DNA of 44,807 nt from JAPLDB01 sp964356415 (GTDB lineage: Bacteria; Bacteroidota; Bacteroidia; AKYH767-A; 2013-40CM-41-45): NCBI GenBank assembly GCA_964356415.1, contig CAYHHK010000017.1, forward strand, positions 1 to 44,807. Direction: 5' to 3'. Every line of letters begins with the position of its first letter. Positions within the stretch are counted from its first letter, which is position 1. Below the pieces are notes generated by a model. That model saw nothing but the letters and a program-made list of their open reading frames with translations. It was not told the DNA's origin and ran no database searches. This document shows, piece by piece, positions 33,792 to 42,423 of the stretch. The position numbers and the translations under genes were made by a program.

Positions 33792-36272
33792 GTGAAAAAA
33801 ACTAAGGCACTTCTTTTACCACTGCTGCTTGTATCTGCCTTTGCCTGTGCCCAAACGTTAAAAATAACAGGAAGGATCATTGATGGTGAAACGCGGGAGG
33901 CTATCCCTTTTTCGAATGTGATCCTTAAATCCACACTAACCGGAACAATGGCAGATAGTACAGGGAGTTTCAGACTGACGATTGCAGGGAGGCGAGATAC
34001 CCTGGTTGTTTCTGCATTGGGATACATTGCAGACACTGTTGCAGTTTCTCCTCTCACAGACCAAACACTTATGCTTCCACTTGAACCGAATGCATTTCAT
34101 CTTGCGGAAGTCACAGTGAAGATGGGAGAAAATCCGGCATTCGAAATTTTAAGACGAGTGATTGCAACTAAACCAATCAACAATCCCGATGAAAAAGAAT
34201 CTTATGAATATGAAGTTTACCATAAAGTTGAATTTGACCTGAATAACTTCACAGATAAAATAAAGCGGAATATCTTCCTGCGTTCCTTTAGTTTCATTTT
34301 TGACAATACGGATACAACCTCCGACAGTATTCCTTATTTGCCGATACTGTTCAATGAATCACTCAGCGATTTTTATTTCAGAAAAAATCCTCCCGCACTG
34401 AAGGAAGTGGTAAAAGGCAGGCGTGCCGTGGGATTGAAAGGTCCGAAGATCGTTCAGTTTGCGCAGGACATGTATTTGACTCCGAATATTTACAATGATT
34501 ATGTGCTGATCCTAGATAAAAATTTTCCGAGTCCGCTGAGCGATAATTACAGATCGAATTATAAATTCATGTTACTGGACAGTCTGCAGTTCAAAGGAAG
34601 TCGTTGTTATCACATCAGTTTTCACCCGAAAATAAAAGCAGATGTTGCATTTACAGGTGATATGTACATTGATGATCTAACCTATGCAGTAAAACAAATA
34701 GACCTGTCATTCAGTATTGCCGCCAATGTAAATTTTGTGCGCAACTACTGGATCAGACAGGAATACGGTATTGTGGATGGGAGTCATACCATGATGACGA
34801 AAAGCCGGGTGATCGCAGACTTCACTGTTGCTGAAAATTCAAAAGAGCTGACAGGGTTTTTCGGAAGGAAAACTTCTAACTATAGAAATTACAGAGTGAA
34901 CCAGTCCCATGAAGATAAATTTTACTCAGGGCTTGACAGGGTTACGTTCAATGACAGTGCATCAACACGAACTGAAAAATACTGGAATGATGCACGGGGC
35001 GATTCGCTCACTAAGCAGGAGCAGGGCGTTTTCGACATGATAGACACGCTTGAGAAAGTTCCAAAATTTGTGTTGCTGAAAAATTCAGTAAACGCATTCA
35101 CGACGGGATGGATACCTTTTGGTCAGTTTGACATTGGAGATTTTTATTCTTTTTACAGTTATAATAAAGTCGAACGTGAAAGGATAAAGTTTGGTTTGCG
35201 GGGACGAAAGCTGATGAATGAGCGGCTTGATCTTAAAACCTACCTCGCTTACGGGTTTGGCGACAAACGCACAAAATACCTGGCGGAAGCGTCATACATC
35301 CTTAGCAGGCATCAGAGCAAGCGGAATACAATTGGCGGCAGCATCCGGTATGATGCGGTGCAACCCGGAAGAAGTTCGAACATCCTGCAACTTGATAATG
35401 TCTTTACTTCGTTCATCAGCACAGCACCATTGGAATTCAGGAGTATTGTGAAAGAAACCGGTGGATGGTTTGAGCGGCAGTGGTTCACAGGATTTTCAAC
35501 GCGCATCGGTATAAAGGAATCTGAATGGAAACCTTTTGGGGATTTTCATTACCGGGCACTGAATGAACTTTCCTCACCTGATACGATTCAGCATTTCATT
35601 TTATCAGGAATTGAATTCTCTGCCCGTTTTGCTTTCGGGGAAAGAAACCTGTCAGCAAAATTCGGCGAAGGCACAGAAGGATTGTTTTTCCCTAAGTATC
35701 CTGTCATCAGTCTTAATTATTTTCATGGGATGACGGACTTTTTAAACGGAACATTCTCTACAGTAAAAATAAAGCTTCGCATAGAAGAAAAATTGCGGAT
35801 GCGCAAACTGGGATATATGCTCATCAGGGTTGAAGGAGGGAAAACAACAGGAACTTTGCCCTGGGTATTCCTCGAAACGCCAACAGCAAATCAACTTGTG
35901 TTGAATGATGAAACAGCTTTTAACCTGATGAACTACATGGAATTTGTAAGCGATCAATATGCAAGCGGAATGATAGAGCAACATTTTGAAGGGTTGCTAT
36001 TCAACCGCATTCCACTGGTAAAGAAATTGAAATGGCGCGAATTCATATTTGCAAAAATGTATGCCGGAACTTTATCAAGCGCGAACAACCAAAGCAAATA
36101 TTTATTTCCTGATGCAGTAGGACAACTCAATGAACCTTATGTTGAAGTCGGTTTTGGCATTGAAAATATTTTCAAAATCTCCAGGGTTGATTTTACCTGG
36201 AGATTGAATTACACAGACAAACCCGATGTTTATTACTTCATCGCCAAGCCGTCTTTTCAGTTTAAATTTTAA
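33792..36272 (+). CDS. DUF5686 family outer-membrane protein with carboxypeptidase-regulatory-like domain
   Basis: 826 residues. I choose the GTG at 33792 because it starts a clean signal peptide (KKTKALLLPLLLVSAFACAQ); the ATG at 33747 would add 15 residues before it and overlap a promoter-like box. Residues about 22-105 are a CarboxypepD_reg-like domain (ITGRIIDGETREAIPFSNVIL, DSTGSFRLTI, LVVSALGY). The rest is the DUF5686 region: AFEILRRVIATKPINNPDEKE-type helix, YEYEVYHKVEFDLNNF, FFNESLSDFYF-like strands, and a C-terminal beta barrel rich in aromatic strands that ends KPSFQFKF. Such proteins are common in Bacteroidota and resemble TonB-linked outer-membrane proteins without a plug; function unknown. 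Convergent with the M3 peptidase gene; element copy 3 lies between. Confidence 0.82.
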   Translation: MKKTKALLLPLLLVSAFACAQTLKITGRIIDGETREAIPFSNVILKSTLTGTMADSTGSFRLTIAGRRDTLVVSALGYIADTVAVSPLTDQTLMLPLEPNAFHLAEVTVKMGENPAFEILRRVIATKPINNPDEKESYEYEVYHKVEFDLNNFTDKIKRNIFLRSFSFIFDNTDTTSDSIPYLPILFNESLSDFYFRKNPPALKEVVKGRRAVGLKGPKIVQFAQDMYLTPNIYNDYVLILDKNFPSPLSDNYRSNYKFMLLDSLQFKGSRCYHISFHPKIKADVAFTGDMYIDDLTYAVKQIDLSFSIAANVNFVRNYWIRQEYGIVDGSHTMMTKSRVIADFTVAENSKELTGFFGRKTSNYRNYRVNQSHEDKFYSGLDRVTFNDSASTRTEKYWNDARGDSLTKQEQGVFDMIDTLEKVPKFVLLKNSVNAFTTGWIPFGQFDIGDFYSFYSYNKVERERIKFGLRGRKLMNERLDLKTYLAYGFGDKRTKYLAEASYILSRHQSKRNTIGGSIRYDAVQPGRSSNILQLDNVFTSFISTAPLEFRSIVKETGGWFERQWFTGFSTRIGIKESEWKPFGDFHYRALNELSSPDTIQHFILSGIEFSARFAFGERNLSAKFGEGTEGLFFPKYPVISLNYFHGMTDFLNGTFSTVKIKLRIEEKLRMRKLGYMLIRVEGGKTTGTLPWVFLETPTANQLVLNDETAFNLMNYMEFVSDQYASGMIEQHFEGLLFNRIPLVKKLKWREFIFAKMYAGTLSSANNQSKYLFPDAVGQLNEPYVEVGFGIENIFKISRVDFTWRLNYTDKPDVYYFIAKPSFQFKF

Positions 36273-36301
36273 AACAGGGAAAGCAAAACGGGTAAGCCAG
36301 A

Positions 36302-36413
36302 GATTCCACTCTCGTCTAGCCTAAGGCCAGACAAGATCGGAATGACAACAAAGTGGATTATAAAATGGCGGAAGGGATAAATTATTAATAAAATTGGCAT
36401 CCGTAACTTCCGC
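36302..36413 (+). repeat. Two-stem intergenic element, copy 3
   Basis: Lies between convergent genes, 30 bp after the DUF5686 stop. Hairpin 1: ATTCC (36303-36307) with GGAAT (36339-36343) around the inner stem GTCT.GCC / GGC.AGAC. After 24 nt, stem 2: GCGGAAG (36368-36374) with CTTCCGC (36407-36413), enclosing exactly 32 nt of otherwise unrelated sequence. Confidence 0.8.
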
Positions 36414-36502
36414 CACCCAATTAACAATTCTGATTATCATTTCAATCTCAATTTGAATCTCAGGGTGTCTCTCATAATTGAGCACGTAATGATAATGCAG
36501 CT

Positions 36503-38659
36503 CTACTTCACAAGAGGAATCGGAAACCCTCTGCTTTTCATGAGTGCATCGCTGTTCGGCTCGCGTCCACGGAAAGCTTTGTAGCCCTCTGCTTCATCAA
36601 CGGTTCCGCCGACACTGAATACATGATCGACCAGTCTTTTCGCTACGGCTTTGTCGTACGGTCCTCCGGCTTCAGTAAATGCCGAATAGGCATCTGCGCT
36701 CAACACATCAGACCATAGATAACTGTAGTAACCGGCAGAATAACCGTCACTGGAAAAAACATGTCCAAACTGCGGTAATCGGTGACGCATCACAATTTCC
36801 GATGGCATACCAATTGATTCGAGCGTAGCACGTTCAAATGAATCGGGGTTGATCTTGACATTTCCTGCCAAATGAATTTTCATATCAATAATCGCGCTTG
36901 AAACCGCTTCCACAGTTGAAAATCCCTTGTTGAACTTTGAAGAATTATTGATCTTGTCAATGAGCGACTGAGGCAAAGGTGCACCGGTTTTATAATGCAG
37001 GGCATATTTGTTAAGCACTTCAGGAGTAGTAAACCAGCGCTCTAAAAGTTGTGATGGAAATTCAACATAATCAGTCGCCACACTTGTTCCTGACAATGCA
37101 GGATAGGTCACCTTTGAACTAAGTCCGTGCAAAGCATGTCCGAATTCATGGAACAACGTAGTTGCATCATCAAAAGAAATAAGTACGGGCTCTCCATCGT
37201 TTCCTTTGATAAAATTACAGTTGTTGGAAACGATGGTTGTGATATTTCCGTTCAGTTTTTCCTGGTCGCGATACGCATTCATCCATGCACCGGAACGTTT
37301 GCCCTTGCGCGCATACGGATCGAAGTACCACAGTCCGATCATTTCGCCTGTTGTTTTATCTGCCACTTTAAAAACCCTGATGTCGGGATGATACACGGGC
37401 ACATCAGTCACTTGCGTAAACTGCATGTTGAACAATTCACCGGCAACAAAGAACATTCCTTCGCGTAATTTTTCCAGCTGCATGTACTCCTTTACTTCTT
37501 CCTGATTCAGATCGTACTTGTCTTTTCTTACCTTCTCTGCATAATAGCGGTAGTCCCATGCTTCAATTTTTATGTGAGCGCCTTCTTTGTTTGCAAGCAT
37601 TTGCATGTCAGCAACCTCTTCCTTCACTTTCAATACTGAAGGCTTCCAAACCGACTCCATCAGTGCCATTGCCGTTTCAGGAGTTTTTGCCATTTTATCA
37701 GAAAGTCGCCAGTGCGCATGTGTAGGAAATCCCAGCAGTAATGCACGTTGTGCACGCAATTGTAAAATTTCTGTGATGATACCATTGTTATCATTGGCAT
37801 CACCATTGTCACCGCGGTTGATGAACATTCTCCATGCTTTCTCCCGCATGTCTCTGTTGTTGCAGTAAGTAATAAAAGGCGCCACTGAGGAACGGGTATT
37901 TGAAATCACCCATGAACCTTTTTTCCCTTTTGCTTCAGCTGCTCCTTTTGCAGCGGCTTTCAGGTCGTCGGGCAAACCATCCAGGTCCTTCTCATTTGTA
38001 ATCTCTAAAAATTTGTCACCTTCATCGGCAAGCAGGTGCTGACTGAATTTTGTAAACAGGCCTGCCAGTTTTTGATTGATCTCCCCTACTTTGTTTTTGC
38101 TGTCAGAATCAAGCTTTGCTCCAGCAAGGACAAATCCTTTGTAGTAACGTTCAAGTAATCTTTGTTGTTCAGGGGTAAGGTTTTTTCTTGCCGGATCATT
38201 GTAAACCGTTTCAATATTCTTAAAGAGTGCAGTATTCTGCACTATCGAATCACTGAAAGCAGAAAGGCGTGGTTCCATTTCCTCCTGGATAGGGTCCAAT
38301 TCCGGTGTGCTCAGATTACTTGTCCAGATGCCATACATGGCGATCACTCGTTTAAGAGTAGCCCCGGTTTTTTCCAAACCCTCAATTGTATTCATAAAAG
38401 AAGGTGCTTCTTTATTATCTACGAGTAATTTAATTTCATTCCTGTTCATTTCCATGGCAGCTTCCATGGCGGGCTTAAAATGTTCAATTTTTATTTTGGC
38501 AAAAGGAGGAACGCCATTATAAGGGCCGGTCCAGTTTTGCAGAAGCGGATTAGTGCTGTTCACAACGGGCGTGGTGGCTTTTACATTCAGAAATTGAAAA
38601 CACACCAGGAATAATACAGCAGCAAAATGAATTGCCGGAAATTTGAATTTCTTAATCAT
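36503..38659 (-). CDS. dcp: M3 family zinc metallopeptidase (peptidyl-dipeptidase Dcp-like)
   Basis: 718 residues from ATG 38659 (MIKKFKFPAIHFAAVLFLVC, signal peptide ending around NVKA). The longer frame to 38704 covers a perfect TATATTTG box and is rejected. The N-terminal half is helical (WTGPYNGVPPFAKIKIEHFKPAMEAAM, typical of the family start NPLL..W..P...PPF..I...H). The zinc site is HEFGH at about 504-508 (37135-37149) in ISFDDATTLFHEFGHALHGL, with the third ligand Glu in YVEFPSQLLERW. The C-terminal substrate-binding region has FSSDGYSAGYYSYLWSDVLSADAYSAF, as in Dcp/oligopeptidase A. It removes dipeptides from the C-terminus of peptides or degrades oligopeptides; the signal peptide suggests a periplasmic or lipoprotein-like location. 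Confidence 0.9.
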   Translation of the reverse strand: MIKKFKFPAIHFAAVLFLVCFQFLNVKATTPVVNSTNPLLQNWTGPYNGVPPFAKIKIEHFKPAMEAAMEMNRNEIKLLVDNKEAPSFMNTIEGLEKTGATLKRVIAMYGIWTSNLSTPELDPIQEEMEPRLSAFSDSIVQNTALFKNIETVYNDPARKNLTPEQQRLLERYYKGFVLAGAKLDSDSKNKVGEINQKLAGLFTKFSQHLLADEGDKFLEITNEKDLDGLPDDLKAAAKGAAEAKGKKGSWVISNTRSSVAPFITYCNNRDMREKAWRMFINRGDNGDANDNNGIITEILQLRAQRALLLGFPTHAHWRLSDKMAKTPETAMALMESVWKPSVLKVKEEVADMQMLANKEGAHIKIEAWDYRYYAEKVRKDKYDLNQEEVKEYMQLEKLREGMFFVAGELFNMQFTQVTDVPVYHPDIRVFKVADKTTGEMIGLWYFDPYARKGKRSGAWMNAYRDQEKLNGNITTIVSNNCNFIKGNDGEPVLISFDDATTLFHEFGHALHGLSSKVTYPALSGTSVATDYVEFPSQLLERWFTTPEVLNKYALHYKTGAPLPQSLIDKINNSSKFNKGFSTVEAVSSAIIDMKIHLAGNVKINPDSFERATLESIGMPSEIVMRHRLPQFGHVFSSDGYSAGYYSYLWSDVLSADAYSAFTEAGGPYDKAVAKRLVDHVFSVGGTVDEAEGYKAFRGREPNSDALMKSRGFPIPLVK

Positions 38660-38693
38660 GAGATAGGATAATAAGTTGATTTTTTTAGGAGGC

Positions 38694-38701
38694 CAAATAT
38701 A
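38694..38701 (-). promoter_or_regulatory. Candidate -7 box TATATTTG for the M3 peptidase gene
   Basis: Exact TAnnTTTG on the minus strand, 34 bp upstream of ATG 38659. It falls inside the longer alternative frame and supports the shorter start. Forms a divergent pair with 38748-38756. Confidence 0.45.
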
Positions 38702-38747
38702 CATGAATCATCCAACTGAAATAATATCCTTATTGCCAGCGATTTCT

Positions 38748-38756
38748 TAATTTCGC
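38748..38756 (+). promoter_or_regulatory. Candidate -7 box TAATTTCGC abutting the crtZ-like start codon
   Basis: TAnnTTyGC, 5 bp before ATG 38762. No -33 TTG at 17-23 bp. If used, the transcript would be leaderless or nearly so. Confidence 0.35.
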
Positions 38757-38761
38757 CCCGA

Positions 38762-39256
38762 ATGCCACAGGTAATTCTAAATATCCTCATCATTATTGCC
38801 AGTTTCTGCATCATGGAAGCCGTTGCCTGGCTGAGTCATAAATTCCTGATGCATGGATTGATGTGGAAGGTTCACGAAGACCACCATACCGGTTCGCCAC
38901 ATAAATTACAGCGCAACGATTCATTCTTTCTGATCTTTGCCATTCCCAGCTGGCTATTCATCATGTTCGGCGTGATGGATGGCTGTGACTATAAGTTATA
39001 TATAGGTATCGGAATCACTTTGTATGGATTCGCATATTTTTTCGTGCATGAAGTCGTTATACACCAGCGACTCAGGTTTTTCACACGAACCAAAAATCCT
39101 TACCTGCTTGCCTTAAGAAAAGCACACAAAGCGCATCACAAGCATATGGGAAAAGAAGATGGAGAATGTTTCGGGATGTTGCTGGTACCGAGGAAGTATT
39201 TCGGCCTCTCCCCCCGTCCCCTCTCCGAAGGAGAGGGGGGGAAGTTCCCTACTTAG
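38762..39256 (+). CDS. crtZ: Beta-carotene hydroxylase, CrtZ-like (fatty acid hydroxylase superfamily)
   Basis: 164 residues. All four histidine clusters of the di-iron CrtZ family are present: HKFLMH (about 26-31), HEDHH (about 38-42), HEVVIHQR (about 100-107) and HKAHHKHMG (about 122-130), between four hydrophobic segments. CrtZ adds 3-hydroxyl groups to beta-carotene to give zeaxanthin at the membrane, which fits the yellow pigments of this phylum. No other carotenoid gene is in the window. The last ~17 residues (GLSPRPLSEGEGGKFPT) are encoded by a GC-rich hairpin repeat and are not family sequence, so the original C-terminus has been altered. Convergent with the dehydrogenase gene 11 bp away. 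Confidence 0.88.
   Translation: MPQVILNILIIIASFCIMEAVAWLSHKFLMHGLMWKVHEDHHTGSPHKLQRNDSFFLIFAIPSWLFIMFGVMDGCDYKLYIGIGITLYGFAYFFVHEVVIHQRLRFFTRTKNPYLLALRKAHKAHHKHMGKEDGECFGMLLVPRKYFGLSPRPLSEGEGGKFPT
39210..39250. repeat. GC-rich hairpin repeat (CCCCTCTCC-GAA-GGAGAGGGG) between convergent genes
   Basis: Perfect 9-bp stem at 39218-39226 and 39230-39238 with a GAA loop, extended by C and G runs. It overlaps the 3' end of the crtZ-like gene and lies just before the stop of the convergent dehydrogenase gene. Likely acts as a two-way terminator. The same wording is, to my knowledge, a common dispersed intergenic repeat in Bacteroidota. Confidence 0.7.
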
Positions 39257-39267
39257 AGTCGAATTCT

Positions 39268-40446
39268 CTACTCAAAGGCAGCAATGCCGGTAACATCCAT
39301 CCCTGTAATCAGCAAATGAATGTCATGCGTTCCTTCATAGGTGATCACACTTTCAAGGTTCATCATGTGGCGCATGATCGGGAATTCTCCTGTGATGCCC
39401 ATGCCTCCATGTATCTGTCGCGCTTCACGGGCGATCTGCAGGGCCATGCTCACATTGTTGCGTTTCGCCATGCTGATCTGCGCCGGTGTTGCGCGGCCTT
39501 CATTTTTCAAAACCCCCAACCTCCAGGTAAGCAATTGTGATTTGGTAATCTCAGTGATCATCTCAGCAAGTTTTTTCTGCTGCAACTGAAAACCTCCGAT
39601 CGGTTTGCCAAACTGTATACGTTCTTTTGAATAACGCAAAGCAGAATCATAACAATCCATGGCTGCGCCGATAACACCCCAGCTGATTCCATAACGCGCA
39701 GAGTTCAGACATCCAAGCGGACCTTTCAGTCCCTTCACGTTCGGTAAAATATTTTCTTTCGGAACAATTACGTTATCAAAAACCAATTCACCTGTTGCAC
39801 TGGCACGCAATGACCATTTCCCATGTGTTTCAGGTGTAGAAAAACCTTTCATCCCGCGCTCCACGATCATTCCACGGATAATACCCTGCTCATCTTTGGC
39901 CCAAACAACAGCGATGTCGGCAAAAGGTGCATTGCTAATCCACATCTTTGCTCCATTCAGAATAAAATGGTCGCCTTTCTCTTTGATGTTGCTCACCATT
40001 CCGTTCGGATTGGAACCATGATCAGGTTCTGTCAGTCCGAAACAACCCATCCATTCACCACTTGCCAGTTTCGGCAAATATTTTTTACGCTGCTCTTCAC
40101 TGCCGTAAGTATAAATAGGATACATCACCAGCGAGCTCTGAACGGAAGCAGTCGAACGCAATCCGCTATCGCCGCGCTCAAGCTCCTGCATGATGAGACC
40201 GTAAGCAATCTGATCAAGTCCTCCACCTCCATATTCCTGCGGAATGTATGGCCCGAAAGCGCCAATCTCAGCAAGTCCTTTGATCCATTGCTTCGGAAAC
40301 TCGGCCTTCTGGCAGGCGTCCTCAACAATGGGCGACACTTCCTTCTTCACCCAATCCCGCACACTGCTGCGGATCAGTTTGTGCTCTTCTGAGAGCAATT
40401 CATCCATTAGGTAATAATCGTGTCCTTGAAAGCGGTCGGTAGCCAT
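39268..40446 (-). CDS. Glutaryl-CoA dehydrogenase-type acyl-CoA dehydrogenase
   Basis: 392 residues from ATG 40446 (MATDRFQGHDYY); a TTG three codons upstream is not preferred. FAD-dependent acyl-CoA dehydrogenase fold: RSTASVQSSLVMYPIYTYGSEEQR, GCFGLTEPDHGSNP, KMWISNAPFADIAVVWAK, then the C-terminal helices with QFGKPIGGFQLQQKKLAEM, ARQIHGGMGI and the catalytic-base segment TYEGTHDIHLLITG near residue 371. The last segment and the RS..SVQSSL region are shared specifically with glutaryl-CoA dehydrogenase (lysine/tryptophan breakdown: glutaryl-CoA to crotonyl-CoA and CO2, electrons to ETF) more than with fatty-acid enzymes. Substrate inferred from these motifs. The upstream region is made of short direct repeats, so the promoter is unclear. 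Confidence 0.85.
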   Translation of the reverse strand: MATDRFQGHDYYLMDELLSEEHKLIRSSVRDWVKKEVSPIVEDACQKAEFPKQWIKGLAEIGAFGPYIPQEYGGGGLDQIAYGLIMQELERGDSGLRSTASVQSSLVMYPIYTYGSEEQRKKYLPKLASGEWMGCFGLTEPDHGSNPNGMVSNIKEKGDHFILNGAKMWISNAPFADIAVVWAKDEQGIIRGMIVERGMKGFSTPETHGKWSLRASATGELVFDNVIVPKENILPNVKGLKGPLGCLNSARYGISWGVIGAAMDCYDSALRYSKERIQFGKPIGGFQLQQKKLAEMITEITKSQLLTWRLGVLKNEGRATPAQISMAKRNNVSMALQIAREARQIHGGMGITGEFPIMRHMMNLESVITYEGTHDIHLLITGMDVTGIAAFE

Positions 40447-40449
40447 AAA

Positions 40450-40575
40450 AGTCAAAAGTTAGAGGTCAGAAGTTAGAAGTAATAAATTAATAGTTTGGAG
40501 TTTACGGGTTTGGCGTTCGGTTCAAAAAGCGATGGCTGATATCCTCAAACTTAGAACCACAAACTTCAAACTCCT
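40450..40575. repeat. Short direct and inverted repeats upstream of the dehydrogenase gene
   Basis: Direct repeats of about 13-14 bp (GTCAAAAGTTAGA, GGTCAGAAGTTAGA) at about 40450-40480, then an imperfect inverted repeat with arms near 40497-40515 (GGAGTTTACGGGTTTGG) and 40557-40574 (CCACAAACTTCAAACTCC). Simple-word repeats of this style recur in the window, including GCATTGTG/TGCATTGCG words at 40687-40715. Confidence 0.5.
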
Positions 40576-40738
40576 TTCTGGCCGGCAAAAGTATAAAAAT
40601 AGATGATTGTGGAGGTTGTTCATTTTGAATTGTCCACAGTGAATTAAAATTCCTGTTAGCAAGTTATTTGCCAATTAACACATCATGCATTGTGTATGCT
40701 GAATTGTGCATTGCGAATTAGTTTCTGTTCTTTGCTTC

Positions 40739-42322
40739 ATGCTAAAAGACAAAAATCTTATTTCCTGTTTAGCCTACGCCTTAGCTGGAATAGTTTTATC
40801 CATTGTCTTTTTCAGCAACCCGCTTCACGATTTTGGGAATTACTATTTCGGAAGCAAGTTTGCATTGCAGGGCGTGAATATCCATGACATTTATGAGCCA
40901 TATCGATTCAACCTGCTGATTCGCAATCTTCCGGGCTTTCAGGATCTTAAGTTCCTGTACAACTACGCCGTGGTGCCACCTTTTACTCTGCTATGCTACC
41001 TGCCGTTTACAGTGACCGACGTTTATACATCCAAACTATTATTCAATATTATTTCAGTTTTGGTTTTTAGCTTCTCCTTGCTGAAGTTATTAAGGCATCT
41101 GAAGATTGTATCCCCTCTGGTATTGCTGCTACCGATACTGCTGTTCATTCCATTCAGAAACAACATACTTTTCGGCCAGACATATCTTCTCTTAGCCGGA
41201 TTTCTCATGGCCGGTTTTGTGGCTGAGGAGAAAAACAAAAACAAAATGGCAGCAATCTTTTATGCGCTGTCAATTGCGCTGAAAATCTCTCCGGCAATAC
41301 TCCTTCTATACCTGCTTGCGAGAAAGAATTATAAGGCCTTTTCCATGACCATTCTTTTTTCAGCGATTATTTTTCTTTCCTCAACTTATTTCACCGGATG
41401 GAATTTTATGAAGCATTACATTTTGGAGTTTATACCGCGTATGTCCATCAATGAAATCAACAACCCCTGGGCAACAACGTATCAGTCGATAACAGTTTTG
41501 CTAAGGAACCTTTTCATTCATGACAAGCTCCTTAATCCGGCGGCTGTGTTTAGTTCAGCTCACAATGACTATCAGGTTATATATTCTATTTTGTCTGGTC
41601 TTATTACAGGAATTTTATTTTTCTTCTTCGCAAAAAAGCTTTTTAAAGACAAGGATCATTTTTCCATTTTCTCGTTCACCCTATTGTCAGGCTGCCTGTT
41701 TACTGCCTATACCTCAAGCTATAGTCTGGTATTTTTGCTACCACTCTGCATTGCTTCTATAATAGATAAAGAATCAAGATTGATCATTGTCTTCACCCTG
41801 ACATTCCTGGTATGTGCTGTGCCCGTCAGTTCCTTTCAGTCATTCCCTATATTGCTGCGCTTTCCACGGCTCTACATGTTGTTGCTTTTGTTTATTGTCA
41901 TTTGTATGAAGCACACGTATGCAACCAGAGACCTGAAATTTCTAGTTATGAGTGTGGCCGTCTTCGTTTCCATCAATTATCTTACCTCAAAAAGAAGTGA
42001 CGATAAAAGTGAATATTATCTTGACAAAGAAATCTCCCTTCTTGGGTATGATTTTAGTTTCAGAGGAAAAGAACTTACGCTGAAATTCATTGATGAAAAC
42101 GGCCCCTTCGAAAAAACAATTGCACTCACTGATTCAATTCGAACTGCTGAGCCTCTTACCTTAATCAACAACCAGGTCTTTTTTCATGGCCAATTAATAG
42201 CAGGCAATGACAATAAATTGAACCCTGTATTATTAAACAATAAAGAGATTGTTTACATGAGTGATCAAAACAGGGGGATTGGATTTTATGCATTGAGAAA
42301 GATATCCGTTTATTATCCATAG
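40739..42322 (+). CDS. GT87-like polytopic membrane glycosyltransferase
   Basis: 527 residues from ATG 40739 (MLKDKNLISCLAYALAG); a start at 40706 is possible but lies in repeat sequence. About 10-11 hydrophobic segments occupy residues 10-400. After TM1 the loop has NPLHDFGNYYFGSKFALQGVNIHDIY, matching the GT87 (DUF2029, PimE-like) pattern with an Asp expected to be catalytic and a G.N.YD-type end. ILFGQTYLLLAGFLMAGF and ALSIALKISPAILLLYLL are also typical. These GT-C enzymes use polyprenyl-phosphate sugars on the outer face of the inner membrane. Residues about 425-527 form a soluble beta-rich tail (LLGYDFSFRGKELTLKFI...) that I do not recognise. First gene of a plus-strand group with the next two. 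Confidence 0.75.
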   Translation: MLKDKNLISCLAYALAGIVLSIVFFSNPLHDFGNYYFGSKFALQGVNIHDIYEPYRFNLLIRNLPGFQDLKFLYNYAVVPPFTLLCYLPFTVTDVYTSKLLFNIISVLVFSFSLLKLLRHLKIVSPLVLLLPILLFIPFRNNILFGQTYLLLAGFLMAGFVAEEKNKNKMAAIFYALSIALKISPAILLLYLLARKNYKAFSMTILFSAIIFLSSTYFTGWNFMKHYILEFIPRMSINEINNPWATTYQSITVLLRNLFIHDKLLNPAAVFSSAHNDYQVIYSILSGLITGILFFFFAKKLFKDKDHFSIFSFTLLSGCLFTAYTSSYSLVFLLPLCIASIIDKESRLIIVFTLTFLVCAVPVSSFQSFPILLRFPRLYMLLLLFIVICMKHTYATRDLKFLVMSVAVFVSINYLTSKRSDDKSEYYLDKEISLLGYDFSFRGKELTLKFIDENGPFEKTIALTDSIRTAEPLTLINNQVFFHGQLIAGNDNKLNPVLLNNKEIVYMSDQNRGIGFYALRKISVYYP

Positions 42323-42423
42323 CAGCAGGAAGTCGAAACAATATTTGCGGCTATTTGTTTCCATTGAATTCGCATTTTAATTTTTATTCATCCCATTAAT
42401 CCTTTTCTTTGCTTTTTGCACCA

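Noticed and set aside
38660..38704. Upstream start for the M3 peptidase
   Set aside because: The added 15 residues are not part of a signal peptide and cover a perfect TATATTTG box.
40690..40738. Upstream start or small gene before the GT87-like gene
   Set aside because: The stretch consists of simple repeat words (GCATTGTG, TGCATTGCG), and a good start with a membrane segment begins at 40739.
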